Shown piece after piece: positions 25,763 to 34,523 of a stretch of DNA of 64,000 bases (the stretch's first letter is position 1; each line of letters begins with the position of its first letter). The notes below the pieces were generated by a model. That model saw only the letters and a list, made by a program, of their open reading frames with translations. It was not told where the DNA came from and made no database searches. A program made the translations under genes and the position numbers. Where the stretch lies: positions 48,613-112,612 of the forward strand of contig NZ_JAHGAJ010000046.1 of assembly GCF_030248535.1 (NCBI RefSeq), given 5' to 3'. This stretch comes from Vibrio sp. D404a (lineage in GTDB: Bacteria > Pseudomonadota > Gammaproteobacteria > Enterobacterales > Vibrionaceae).

Positions 25763-27151
25763 TTACAGCGAGTTTAGGAATGCGAGTAGTGCTTCTCGCT
25801 CAGATTTGTTGAGTTTAAGTACGTTTTGCTTCGCCTGTTCCGCCTCGCCACCGTGCCACAATACTGCTTCCATCACGTTACGAGCTCGACCATCGTGCAA
25901 TAGGAACGTATGGCCGTTAACTTCTTGGGTATAACCTAAGCCCCAAAGTGGCGTTGTTCTCCACTCACGACCATTTGCTAGATATTCAGGACGGTGATCC
26001 GCTAAGCCTTCACCCATATCATGCACAAGCATATCTGTGTACGGGCTAATCAGCTGTTTAGATAACGCAGGTAACCCTTCTCTCTCTAACGTGCGAATAT
26101 TCGACTGGTGACAACTTTGACAACCAGATTGAGCAAACAAAGCTTGGCCTTTAATCACTTGTGGGTCGTCCACATTGCGGCGAATTGGCACTGCTAAGTG
26201 TTGTGAATAAAATTCAACAAAATCAAGGATATTATCACTCACTTCCGGTTTGCCACCATCAGGAAAATCAGAACAGGTTGATTGGTTTGAGGTGCAGTTT
26301 TCGTTAGGGAATAGGTTGCTGGTTAAGCCCAAGTCACCATTAAACGCCGCTGCATTTTGCTGCATTAAGTTTGGTTGACCCGCTTTCCAGCCGAAGCGAC
26401 CAAGCGTCATCTCATTGGTGCGAACATCAAGCACTTTGTTCGCTTTGCCCGATACCCCTTGGTTCTCTTTTTTCTGTTGCTCGGCAAACCCTAAAATGGT
26501 CTCTTCTGGAATGCTTTCTAGTAAGCCAAGACCAATCATTGGCGGTGCAACACGTGCTGAAAATTGCGTTTTCGGGTGCATCTCTCCAAACGCTAAATCC
26601 GTAATCGTCAATGTCGGCTTGCGAAGAGTCACAACGCTGCCATCAGCAAAGGTGACCGGTACATCGGTATAAGTAATATTCACTTTACCTTCAGGTTTAA
26701 CGCCCTGAATTGCAAAGTCTTGCAATTGACCACCATAGGTTGGTTCTGGGATCACACCGTCACGGATGAAAGCCGTTTTCTGCTCTGGTGTTTCAGCTGG
26801 AATACTGAGTCGTACCAACATCGAAACGGCATTTTCATCTCCTTTCTCAGGAGCATGACCTCGGCCATCTTTAATATGACAGTTTTGGCAACCATTGGTG
26901 TTAAACAGGGGCCCTAAGCCATCACGAGCATCGGTTGATGATGGTGCTGGAACCCAAGGATTTCTGAAGAAGCTATTACCGACACTGAAATCGAGGCGCT
27001 TGGTCATTGGCAGGTTAGCTGCCGGTAGAGAGAACGCGTTAGGTCCCTCTTTCTTGACGGTCGTTTTGCCGCCAGAATAAACATCGTGGGCTTGTAATGG
27101 GGCGACAAAAAACAGAGCAGTTAAAAACGAGGCGGATAGATACGACTTCAT
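25763..27151 (-). CDS. Di-haem cytochrome c oxidoreductase-like protein (DUF1111)
   Basis: This 462-residue periplasmic protein of the DUF1111 (thiol oxidoreductase-like) family binds two c-type haems. The haem motifs are CQNCH (C88-H92) and CQSCH (C344-H348). A signal peptide ends at LQA-HDV. Conserved family features are PLFNTNGCQNCHIKDGRGHAP, APPMIGLGLLESIPE and the C-terminal TPLWGLGYTQEVNGHTFLLHDGRA. The fold resembles MauG-type di-haem peroxidases. In this family it almost always sits between imelysin-like genes, as here. A redox step on iron or on a carrier is plausible, though unproven. Confidence 0.92.
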   Translation of the reverse strand: MKSYLSASFLTALFFVAPLQAHDVYSGGKTTVKKEGPNAFSLPAANLPMTKRLDFSVGNSFFRNPWVPAPSSTDARDGLGPLFNTNGCQNCHIKDGRGHAPEKGDENAVSMLVRLSIPAETPEQKTAFIRDGVIPEPTYGGQLQDFAIQGVKPEGKVNITYTDVPVTFADGSVVTLRKPTLTITDLAFGEMHPKTQFSARVAPPMIGLGLLESIPEETILGFAEQQKKENQGVSGKANKVLDVRTNEMTLGRFGWKAGQPNLMQQNAAAFNGDLGLTSNLFPNENCTSNQSTCSDFPDGGKPEVSDNILDFVEFYSQHLAVPIRRNVDDPQVIKGQALFAQSGCQSCHQSNIRTLEREGLPALSKQLISPYTDMLVHDMGEGLADHRPEYLANGREWRTTPLWGLGYTQEVNGHTFLLHDGRARNVMEAVLWHGGEAEQAKQNVLKLNKSEREALLAFLNSL

Positions 27152-27312
27152 ACATTGCCTTTGCTAAATTAGTGAGTGATTAGCTTAGTTGTGCTTTTTA
27201 TTTGCTAATACTTGGGTTCATCAGATTAGAGTGGCTCGACAACATCTATGAACGGACTTCGACGGTGAGCACTTAGGTTAATTCAGTGTTAGAACATATC
27301 AGCCTTCAACAA

Positions 27313-27336
27313 ATAAGGGCTCAAACGAGCCCTTAT
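27313..27336 (-). terminator. Hairpin downstream of the first imelysin gene
   Basis: A perfect 10-bp stem ATAAGGGCTC/GAGCCCTTAT with an AAAC loop lies 26 nt after the first imelysin stop and 160 nt before DUF1111. The T tail is short (ATTTGTTG), so partial termination is likely. That would make the first gene the most highly expressed one. Confidence 0.6.
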
Positions 27337-27361
27337 CATTATTGAAAGACTTCACAAGTGA

Positions 27362-28621
27362 TTAAAACTCGTGGTCAGCTGTGTCTGGGTTTAGGCTATC
27401 GATACCGATGATGCCTGCTGCACGCTCAATCGCTGCAGTTTGAGAAACAAGCGCAACGATAGTTTTGTTCACTAGTGCGTTACCTGCTGCGTTGTCCGCT
27501 GCGATTAGTTGATCGAAGTACTCGTTGTTCTTCTCTGCAGACGTTACAAGTTGACCAACTTGTGCGCGAGCTAAGTCAAACTGCTTTTGAATCTCTTTTG
27601 CAGCTTGCTTATCTTGTTGCTCAACAAGGTCGTAGATGCTTGGACCAGAAAGCAGAGTGCCATCTTCACGCTTGTACAGACCTGTATAAACGTTGTAGAT
27701 GCCTTGCTCGTTGTAGTAGTGAGAGTTGTGTGTGTTATCAGAGAAACAATCGTGCTCATCTTCAGTCGAGTTCGCTTCTAGAGCCACCTTCATACGCTCA
27801 CCAGCAAGCTCACCTAGAGATAGTGAACCCATGCCGAATAGCATCTTACGAAGACCATTGTCGCTCGAGTCTGCAAGTAGCTCTTGACGGTAGTTGCCTT
27901 TCTCATCCGCAGACCACTGCTTTTCCATCCACTCTAGATCTTGAACAAGTAGCTCAGCCGCTGCTTTAAGGTAAGCGCCACGACGCTCACAGTTGCCGTT
28001 TGTACATTCAGCACCAACAACAAAATCTGTGTATGCACGCGCACCAGCACCTGCATTAGTACCGTTTATATCTTGACCCCAAAGTAGGAATTCAATCGCG
28101 TGGTAACCAGATGCAACGTTTGCTTCAGAACCGCCGATCTCATTTAGGTCAGCGATAAGCTCTGGTGTGATGTTTGATGCGTCAACTTTAGTTTGACCAA
28201 TTTGGAAGGTTTCGTTTGCTACGATGTTTGCACTCGCGCCTTCGTTACCTAGCTCGTATTGGTAGTTAGTTGAAACGTAATCGATTAGACCTTCATCTAG
28301 TGGCCATGCGTTCAGCTGACCTTCCCAGTCATCAACTACAGCGTTACCAAAACGGAACACTTCTGATTGCTGGTAAGGTACGCGAGACTCAAGCCAAGCT
28401 TGTTTTACTTGTTCGAAGTTATTCGCAGAAGGCGAAGCTAAAAATGTGTCGATAGAAGAGTTCAGAGCTTTCGCCGTGATCACCGAGTCAGCAAATACCG
28501 CATGTGCGATGTCAGCGTAGTGCTCGACAACTTGATCTTGGGTCACTGCTGCAAAAGATGAAGCAGAAGCAAAAATGAGTGACGAGGTAACCGCTTTAGT
28601 CACTAAAGATTTAATGGTCAT
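27362..28621 (-). CDS. Imelysin-family (IrpA-like) periplasmic iron-related protein
   Basis: This 419-residue exported protein (signal ending SSFA-AVT) has the full imelysin signature GxHxxE as G172-Y-H174-A-I-E177 in SGYHAIEFLLWGQD. It also has NAWPLDEGLIDYV and a histidine/cysteine-bearing C-terminal half. Imelysin-like proteins (IrpA, EfeO, ICMP) are needed for growth on low iron. This gene is the first of the four-gene cluster, and a Fur-like inverted repeat lies about 42 nt upstream, so iron control is likely. A hairpin after the gene may limit readthrough to the later genes. Cysteines in VGAECTNGNCERRG may form a disulfide. Confidence 0.92.
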   Translation of the reverse strand: MTIKSLVTKAVTSSLIFASASSFAAVTQDQVVEHYADIAHAVFADSVITAKALNSSIDTFLASPSANNFEQVKQAWLESRVPYQQSEVFRFGNAVVDDWEGQLNAWPLDEGLIDYVSTNYQYELGNEGASANIVANETFQIGQTKVDASNITPELIADLNEIGGSEANVASGYHAIEFLLWGQDINGTNAGAGARAYTDFVVGAECTNGNCERRGAYLKAAAELLVQDLEWMEKQWSADEKGNYRQELLADSSDNGLRKMLFGMGSLSLGELAGERMKVALEANSTEDEHDCFSDNTHNSHYYNEQGIYNVYTGLYKREDGTLLSGPSIYDLVEQQDKQAAKEIQKQFDLARAQVGQLVTSAEKNNEYFDQLIAADNAAGNALVNKTIVALVSQTAAIERAAGIIGIDSLNPDTADHEF

Positions 28622-28662
28622 GAAGCATCCTTGTTGAGCTTGAATTATTATATATATTAATA

Positions 28663-28685
28663 GTGCAAACCATTATCATTTGCAC
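28663..28685. promoter_or_regulatory. Fur-like inverted repeat upstream of the imelysin operon
   Basis: Perfect 7-bp arms GTGCAAA and TTTGCAC surround CCATTATCA. The core AATGATAAT (reverse strand) is that of the Fur box, and the outer parts differ. It is 42 nt from the imelysin start. It is probably a Fur operator, although the exact arm sequence is unusual. Confidence 0.6.
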
Positions 28686-28738
28686 TACCTGTTGCGATAA
28701 TACAAAGTTACAATTTATTTGCAAGATAAATACAAAAA

Positions 28739-28762
28739 AACCTCACATTTGTGAGGTTTTTG
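28739..28762 (-). terminator. Terminator of ribA
   Basis: An 8-bp stem AACCTCAC/GTGAGGTT with an ATTT loop is flanked by A-run and T-run, 36 nt past the ribA stop. Confidence 0.85.
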
Positions 28763-28793
28763 CTTCATTTTATGTTACACGCAGTACGCTAAA

Positions 28794-29393
28794 CTACTCG
28801 ATGGTGAGGTTATGCTTACCGTGTGACACTTTTGCTTTAAGGTAATTTTCGTTACCCGATTTAATATGAGCGGCAGTGTTCACTACCTCTTCGATCTCAA
28901 TACCGTAAGACTTCAGCTCTCTGATTTTCTTAGGGTTATTAGTAATAAGACGGATCTTAGTTACATCTAAAGCGCGCAGCATTTCAGCTGCTTCAGTGAA
29001 GTCACGCAGATCATCACCAAAACCTAAATGGTTATTCGCTTCGTAGGTGTTCATGCCTTCGCTTTGTAGACGGTATGCATCGATCTTATTGTAAAGACCA
29101 ATACCACGACCTTCCTGACGAAGGTAAAGAATGATGCCACCCGACTCACCCATGCGGCGAATGGTTTCGTCTAATTGCTCGCCACAATCACAACGTGACG
29201 AATGGAATACATCCCCTGTCAGACACTCAGAGTGCATACGTACGAGAGGGGTTTCTTGCGTTTTGTCTGCTGACTTGAAAATGACAGCAACGTGTTCTTT
29301 GTCTGTTTTTAAGCCGTGGAATGAAAGAAGCTCCGCATCAATGTTGCTGCTGGCTCCTACTTTAAAATCTACTCTGGCACGAACTTCCGCCAT
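28794..29393 (-). CDS. ribA: GTP cyclohydrolase II
   Basis: RibA opens the imidazole ring of GTP in the first step of riboflavin synthesis. The 199-residue protein has the three zinc cysteines C57, C68 and C70 in SECLTGDVFHSSRCDCGEQL, three residues later than in E. coli RibA. The catalytic block YLRQEGRGIGL and the C-terminal NNPKKIRELKSYGIEI follow. It is the stand-alone form without a DHBP synthase domain. I start it at the ATG at 29393 (MAEVRARVDF); the longer frame from MQVSVD has no better ribosome site. A terminator follows. Confidence 0.95.
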   Translation of the reverse strand: MAEVRARVDFKVGASSNIDAELLSFHGLKTDKEHVAVIFKSADKTQETPLVRMHSECLTGDVFHSSRCDCGEQLDETIRRMGESGGIILYLRQEGRGIGLYNKIDAYRLQSEGMNTYEANNHLGFGDDLRDFTEAAEMLRALDVTKIRLITNNPKKIRELKSYGIEIEEVVNTAAHIKSGNENYLKAKVSHGKHNLTIE

Positions 29394-29560
29394 ATCTACA
29401 CTCACTTGCAATTCGATGTATTTAACAGCGCTACGTTATTCATTTAAGTAATAATTTTGTAGCGAACAATCTAATGATAGACACTATGGCGCTGTTGATC
29501 ACTTTTTTCAAGGCTCTGAACCAACAAAATGTTATAATATAACATTTTTTCTTAACAGCA

Positions 29561-29598
29561 TTAAAAAACCCCATGTCAAACATGGTTGACATGGGGTT
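29561..29598 (-). terminator. Strong terminator of the 58-residue orphan gene
   Basis: A perfect 13-bp stem AACCCCATGTCAA/TTGACATGGGGTT with a 6-nt loop is followed by six T in leftward reading. It lies 24 nt past the stop at 29622, so a transcript from the small gene clearly ends here. Confidence 0.9.
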
Positions 29599-29621
29599 AT
29601 AAATTAGACAGTTAGCTGGAC

Positions 29622-29798
29622 TTAGCCGACCTGTTTCTTCTTCCAGATCACCAGTTGAATCCAAGCATTCTCTAGTTCAGCTAGCTCTTCCTGCGTGAGA
29701 AGAGACACCGTTGACTTAGCGCTGTATTTATCTGCCCACTGCTCTGACTGGACATGGCTATAAAACTCTTTTTTTAGATTTGAGATTACGTTATCCAC
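29622..29798 (-). CDS. Small 58-residue protein of unknown function
   Basis: A short reading frame starts with GTG at 29798 and an AAGGA ribosome site 7 nt upstream. It encodes (M)DNVISNLKKEFYSHVQSEQ and continues with WADKYSAKSTVSLLTQEELAE and ENAWIQLVIWKKKQVG. A TTG one codon earlier is possible. The peptide is amphipathic, helical and charged at both ends, with tryptophans W21, W46 and W52. A strong terminator directly after it shows it is a real transcription unit. I do not recognise the family. Confidence 0.7.
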   Translation of the reverse strand: MDNVISNLKKEFYSHVQSEQWADKYSAKSTVSLLTQEELAELENAWIQLVIWKKKQVG

Positions 29799-29888
29799 CA
29801 ATACGTCCTTATATTGAAGTGCTAAGTCATATACGAGTGGGCTATGTTACAAAATACCGATCTTCAGGTAAACAAGTAATTTAAATTT

Positions 29889-30323
29889 TTATGGACTCAC
29901 CTTAACACTTTTAATTAATAAATATATAAATAAGACTAATAAAAGCAGTGGGAACAACCAAAGTAATCCATTCGTCATATTGAAAGCTGGCTTATAACGA
30001 ACAAACTCTCCATATCGCTCTGTCATATATTCAATGATTTGTGTATCCGTTTGTCCTGATTTCACCATTTGGAATACATGCAATCGTAAATCTTTCGCTA
30101 TTGGGGAATTCGATTCAATTAAGTTTTGATTCTGGCATTGAGGGCAACGCAGTGTTTTTGCTAATTCGATAGCTTGTTGCTGTTGCGCCAAATTATCAAA
30201 CTCAAATAATTCAACCTCAACCGCTACCTGTTTGTTATTAGAGACAAATATATCACTTGCCATGAGTGTTGGACTGGCAATTAACATCCACATTAAACAG
30301 AACGCATAAATCAAACGACTCAT
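29889..30323 (-). CDS. nrfF: NrfF haem-lyase subunit (CcmH-like)
   Basis: NrfF is the CcmH-type thiol protein that, with NrfE, attaches haem to the unusual CxxCK site of NrfA. The 144-residue product has a signal peptide, the redox motif LRCPQCQNQNL with C60 and C63, and a C-terminal membrane helix (LLWLFPLLLLVLFIYLLI). It overlaps the upstream thioredoxin-like gene by 4 nt (ATGA) and is last in the leftward nrf operon. Confidence 0.9.
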   Translation of the reverse strand: MSRLIYAFCLMWMLIASPTLMASDIFVSNNKQVAVEVELFEFDNLAQQQQAIELAKTLRCPQCQNQNLIESNSPIAKDLRLHVFQMVKSGQTDTQIIEYMTERYGEFVRYKPAFNMTNGLLWLFPLLLLVLFIYLLIKSVKVSP

Positions 30324-30889
30324 AGTGTTGCCTTATTCATAAAATAGCCCGCAAACTCTTGTTGCCACACTTCTGCAGTAATTCCCCCTAAGACCTTCTT
30401 TATCACTCTCCCCTTTTGGTCGACTAAATAGGTCTCTGGGGTACCGATAACACCTAGGTCCAACGCCAATTCTCCATTTGGATCGCTGATAACTGTTTGA
30501 TAGGGGTTACCTGTACTTTGCAACTCTGTGGCCGCAGCCGCTGATGTATCTCGATAATTCAATCCGATAATGGGTACGCCATTGCTCGCGAGCTGCATTA
30601 AGGTTGAGTGCTCGCTTTTACACACACCGCACCAAGAAGCCCATACATTCACTAACTGATAAGGGTGCTGCGTCATCTCTTCTTTGGTCAACGTATTGCG
30701 CCCATCAGCAATTTCACCCCCTTCCTGAGATAGAGACAAGGCTTGAAGTGTAAACTCGGGAAACGCCCGATCTTGCGTTTCAATGACCGCAACTCGCTGT
30801 TTGTTATTAATGGCCAAACCAAAGACCACGACCATCACGAGACTGATGGTGAAAAGCAGAATTAGTTTGTTACGCACAGCGGTAGTCAT
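30320..30889 (-). CDS. Thioredoxin-like protein of the nrf operon (CcmG/DsbE family)
   Basis: This 189-residue membrane-anchored thioredoxin has an N-terminal helix (residues 9-28) and a periplasmic TlpA-like domain with the redox pair C87 and C90 in WASWCGVCK. The cis-proline region is GVIGTPETYLVD. It is the counterpart of CcmG, keeping apocytochrome cysteines reduced for haem attachment. It overlaps nrfE by 20 nt and nrfF by 4 nt. Its place between nrfE and nrfF supports a role dedicated to NrfA maturation rather than general Ccm. Confidence 0.88.
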   Translation of the reverse strand: MTTAVRNKLILLFTISLVMVVVFGLAINNKQRVAVIETQDRAFPEFTLQALSLSQEGGEIADGRNTLTKEEMTQHPYQLVNVWASWCGVCKSEHSTLMQLASNGVPIIGLNYRDTSAAAATELQSTGNPYQTVISDPNGELALDLGVIGTPETYLVDQKGRVIKKVLGGITAEVWQQEFAGYFMNKATL

Positions 30890-32801
30890 AGCCCTTCTCC
30901 TTTGTACGTCGTTGATACCTTTGCAACACTAAAGTAAAACCACCGACAATCATTAACAATGCGCCTAGCCAAATCCAGCGCACATAGGCCTTGTATTGAA
31001 CTCGGAATGCATAACCTTCACGATCAACCTTTTCTCCCATCGTAATGTAGACGTCACCATGCCAGAACCATTTCATTGCAGGTTCACTCATGTTCATCAC
31101 CCGTACAGGGTAATGGCGGCGTTCAGGTGCGATAAAGAAACGATGCGCTTCGTTTGAGACCTCAATAACGCCTATCTCTGCTGTGTAATTATTTCCTACA
31201 TAGAGCTCTGTCTCTTGATAGGCCAACGTCCAATCCATAAATTCAACTTGGCTCTGCGGAGCCAAACGATAGCTGGCTTCGAAGGAGTGAAAACTGTTCA
31301 TTCCAGCCCCTACCGCGAGAACAGCCACTCCAAGATGTGCTATCGACATCCCAAATAACTTACGCTGATAACACGTGTTACGCGCGCGCCAAAGGCCATA
31401 GCCATGGGTAAAAACGACCCAACACGCTAAGCACCAAGTAACCAATACCATCCATGAGATTGAGTACAAGTCACTAATTAACACTTGTGGTACGTATAGA
31501 AGCGAGCCACTTACCATGGAAACCACCGCCAACAGCATCGATAACTTGAGCGAGCACTGTGGTTTACACACCATTAGTGGTGCGATACCCATCATCACAA
31601 GAGCCAATAGCCCTAATGGTGCAATCAACAGATTAAAGTAAGGCGCGCCTACCGAGATAGTCCCCAACCCAAGCAGCTCAAACACCATTGGATAGAAGGT
31701 ACCAAAGAGCACAATTGACATGGCGAGTACCAACATGAGCACCGCAATTAAAACCACAAAGCCTTTACTCTTGAAGCCAACAATCCCCTGAGATTCAAAA
31801 CGCTCCCCTTGTACAATTAGCAAGGAAAAAGAACTCAACAATACCAAGATTAAGATGAGCAATAACGACATCCCTTTGGTCGGGTCTACCGCAAAGGCAT
31901 GCACCGAGGTTAAGACACCAGAGCGAACGATAAAGGTACCCAAAATACTCAAACTGAAGGTGACAAAGGCCAAACTAAACGACCACTTTAATAGCTGTTG
32001 TTTGCCTTTAGCGACGCCTAGAGTATGAAGCAAAGCGGTCGCAGTTAACCAAGGAAGTAAACTGGCATTTTCGACCGGGTCCCAAAACCACCAGCCACCC
32101 CAGCCGAGTTCGTAATAAGCCCACCAAGAACCCAGCGCTATGCCTGCCGTCAAAAAGCACCAAGCCACTAAACACCAGATCCGACAGTGCTCTACCCATT
32201 TAAACTCGATAGGTTTAATCATTAATGCGGCCACTGAAAAGGCCAACACCACTGAAAATCCGACATATCCTAGGTAGAGCAATGGAGGGTGAAAGATCAG
32301 CCCGACATCTTGTAGCATGGGGTTGAGATCGCGTCCTTCAGTGACAAACATTGGATTAAGTTCGAATGGATTGGATGCGAATAAGGTAAACCAAGCGAAC
32401 ACCATGAGAAGCAGGTTCATTACCCAAATGACTGCATCGTGATAGTCTGCTCGGCAGTGTTTTTGTCTGGCGATGAGCCCTGACCAGCAGCTTAAGGTAA
32501 GCACCCAGAACAGCAACGAGCCTTCATGCCCTGCCCAGACGGCGGCGATTTTAAAGGCACTAGGTAGTTGGGTGTTCGAATGCTCGGCGACGTAGAGAAT
32601 CGAAAAGTCGTCTTGATAGAAAGCCACAGCGAGAATGCTCACAGCAGCAATCGATAGCAAAGAAGCCGTTTGAGTCGCACTGCCAATGAAGGCTGAATAG
32701 CGCTTTGACTGAGTATACCTGCCAGCCAAGTAAACCATACTCACCAGACTGCTGAGAATTGCGACACCAATGAGATTAAACAGCCCTAGAGAACCTAGCA
32801 T
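30870..32801 (-). CDS. nrfE: NrfE haem-lyase subunit (CcmF-like)
   Basis: NrfE is a large multi-pass protein that presents haem to apo-NrfA. The 643-residue product has about 14 membrane helices and the WWD signature GWGGWWFWDPVENASLLPWL. The haem-ligand histidines lie in flanking periplasmic loops such as RSGVLTSVHAFAVDP and VWAGHEGSLLFW. I use the ATG at 32801, which has GAGG 4 nt upstream. A start at 32843 (MFYPAPS) is in frame but has a weak ribosome site. It follows nrfD closely. Confidence 0.9.
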   Translation of the reverse strand: MLGSLGLFNLIGVAILSSLVSMVYLAGRYTQSKRYSAFIGSATQTASLLSIAAVSILAVAFYQDDFSILYVAEHSNTQLPSAFKIAAVWAGHEGSLLFWVLTLSCWSGLIARQKHCRADYHDAVIWVMNLLLMVFAWFTLFASNPFELNPMFVTEGRDLNPMLQDVGLIFHPPLLYLGYVGFSVVLAFSVAALMIKPIEFKWVEHCRIWCLVAWCFLTAGIALGSWWAYYELGWGGWWFWDPVENASLLPWLTATALLHTLGVAKGKQQLLKWSFSLAFVTFSLSILGTFIVRSGVLTSVHAFAVDPTKGMSLLLILILVLLSSFSLLIVQGERFESQGIVGFKSKGFVVLIAVLMLVLAMSIVLFGTFYPMVFELLGLGTISVGAPYFNLLIAPLGLLALVMMGIAPLMVCKPQCSLKLSMLLAVVSMVSGSLLYVPQVLISDLYSISWMVLVTWCLACWVVFTHGYGLWRARNTCYQRKLFGMSIAHLGVAVLAVGAGMNSFHSFEASYRLAPQSQVEFMDWTLAYQETELYVGNNYTAEIGVIEVSNEAHRFFIAPERRHYPVRVMNMSEPAMKWFWHGDVYITMGEKVDREGYAFRVQYKAYVRWIWLGALLMIVGGFTLVLQRYQRRTKEKGYDYRCA

Positions 32802-32856
32802 ATCACCTCGATATGGCCCCAACGAAGGGGCCGGATAGAACATACATAGCCGTCAT

Positions 32857-33837
32857 TTATGCCAAGGTTAATTGACCAGCATAAAGTACGAAAGTACGCA
32901 GCATTAAAACGCCCGCCAAACTCAAGCAAGTCACAGCGAAAATGTAGACTCCAGTATGACGAACCGATTTCGGGGTGAACGCATTGAGCAGCAAAGGTAA
33001 AACCATGCCGATGCCAATCACGCCATACCAGAACCAATTCGCCCAGAACCCACTGCCGATGGCATTCCACGCAGCTTGCTCACTTTGGCCACCAGCGAAG
33101 ATCAAACCAGTGAAGAACGTCACGAGGACGAACAATTCAAACATCGCCACTGGACGCTCGAAGCCATGAATCCAAGAGATGCTAGGACCTTGAGGAGACT
33201 CTCTAAACACCAGAACCCCAAACAAGATACAAGCAGCAGCACCCGAGGATAAGCTCGAGAACAAGAACAGTATTGGTAATACTGGGTTGTTCAACATTGG
33301 GAATGTGTTCAGCGCTGATAGTAGGAAACCTGTATATGCCGCCAGCAAAAGAGCTAGCAAAGCCAAAAAGATTTCTGTCGCATTTTCAAGAGGTTCCAAT
33401 TTACCAATGAGTTTTCCAACGAAATCTAAACGCCCTTTCAACCATACCTGATCGTTCAAGAACACGGTGATCTGATCTCTAAAGATTATCCCTATCCACA
33501 CAAACAAGATCACCATGTAGACTTGGAATAGGATCACACCCATGGACATCACAGACGTTGGGTTGTAGAAGATCATAATCTTCCAGAAAGAGAGTGGCTT
33601 AGTTAGGTGAAATACCAGAATGAGCAGTCCCGAAATAATGCCAAATGGTGCCAGAAATGCGGTCGCTTTTAGTACCCCATTTTTAGCGGCATCACCCTCA
33701 ATGACTTTTCTTTTCAGATAGATGGAGATCATCACTGCGCCTGCTGACATACCCGCTAAAAACAGGTAGATAGCGATGATCCAATCCCATACCACGGTTC
33801 CAGATTGGAAAGCTGTATCCCATGCACTCATAATCAA
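32857..33837 (-). CDS. nrfD: NrfD membrane subunit, quinol oxidation
   Basis: This 326-residue NrfD/PsrC-family membrane protein has eight to nine predicted helices and is expected to take electrons from menaquinol and pass them to NrfC. The N-terminal block WDWIIAIYLFLAGMSAGAVMIS and the stretch LVFHLTKPLSFWKIM match the family. It shares a 4-nt ATGA overlap with the upstream nrfC, so the two subunits are made together. Confidence 0.93.
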   Translation of the reverse strand: MIMSAWDTAFQSGTVVWDWIIAIYLFLAGMSAGAVMISIYLKRKVIEGDAAKNGVLKATAFLAPFGIISGLLILVFHLTKPLSFWKIMIFYNPTSVMSMGVILFQVYMVILFVWIGIIFRDQITVFLNDQVWLKGRLDFVGKLIGKLEPLENATEIFLALLALLLAAYTGFLLSALNTFPMLNNPVLPILFLFSSLSSGAAACILFGVLVFRESPQGPSISWIHGFERPVAMFELFVLVTFFTGLIFAGGQSEQAAWNAIGSGFWANWFWYGVIGIGMVLPLLLNAFTPKSVRHTGVYIFAVTCLSLAGVLMLRTFVLYAGQLTLA

Positions 33838-34520
33838 ATCTCCCCTTTCTGATGTGGCACTTTGTAAAGCTTAGGTTGAGTACCTAAATGCACTTTATCT
33901 CGGTAGACCACTTCGGACTGAAGCACTTGGTTGATCTTGCTATTTGGATCATTGAGATCCCCAAATATCAGCGCTGTTGTCGGACAAGATTCCACGCAAG
34001 CCGGCAGTTTCCCTTGTGCTAAATTGGTATCTCGGCAGAAATTACACTTATCCGCAGAGCCATCTTCTGGATTGAAAAAGCGTACTTGATAAGGACAAGC
34101 CAGCAGACAGTAGCCACAGCCAACGCACTTCTCTTTATGTACATCAACAATGCCCGTCTTTTCATCTTTATAAGCCGCACCCGTTGGGCAAACCATGACA
34201 CATGGTGCGTTGTCGCAATGTTGGCAGGAGTTTCGAGTAAAGCGGTAGTCAACGTCAGGAAACTCACCTTGTGGCTCACTACGCACGATCTCTAAGCGCG
34301 AGACACCTTCAGGGACTTTATTCACCTCACGACACGCTTCAGTACAGGCGGTACAACCGATACAGGCTGTTTCATCGTGGATCATTCCGTAGCGTTTATT
34401 GCCGTCGTTTTGCACATTCGCGAGGGTTTTTCTGCTGGTTACGACTGACGTACCCGCTATCCCGGTCGTGACAATCACAGCACCCGCACCAGCTAAAAAG
34501 TTTCTTCTAGAGCAACTCAT
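33834..34520 (-). CDS. nrfC: NrfC ferredoxin-like subunit with Tat signal
   Basis: This 228-residue periplasmic iron-sulfur protein relays electrons from NrfD to NrfB. Its signal has the twin-arginine motif SRRNFLAGAGA (residues 4-14). Four clusters are implied by CIGCTACTEAC, CQHCDNAPCVMVC, CVGCGYCLLACPYQ and the split CNFC...CVESCP set. It lies 3 nt after nrfB and overlaps nrfD by 4 nt. Confidence 0.94.
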   Translation of the reverse strand: MSCSRRNFLAGAGAVIVTTGIAGTSVVTSRKTLANVQNDGNKRYGMIHDETACIGCTACTEACREVNKVPEGVSRLEIVRSEPQGEFPDVDYRFTRNSCQHCDNAPCVMVCPTGAAYKDEKTGIVDVHKEKCVGCGYCLLACPYQVRFFNPEDGSADKCNFCRDTNLAQGKLPACVESCPTTALIFGDLNDPNSKINQVLQSEVVYRDKVHLGTQPKLYKVPHQKGEI

Positions 34521-34523
34521 CGA

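Noticed and set aside
27475..27969. Forward-strand frame of 164 codons inside the first imelysin gene
   Set aside because: It overlaps a clear imelysin gene and its translation has no coherent protein pattern.
29440..29664. Reverse-strand frame of 74 codons between ribA and the small gene
   Set aside because: It runs through a strong terminator and out of frame with the better supported 58-residue gene.
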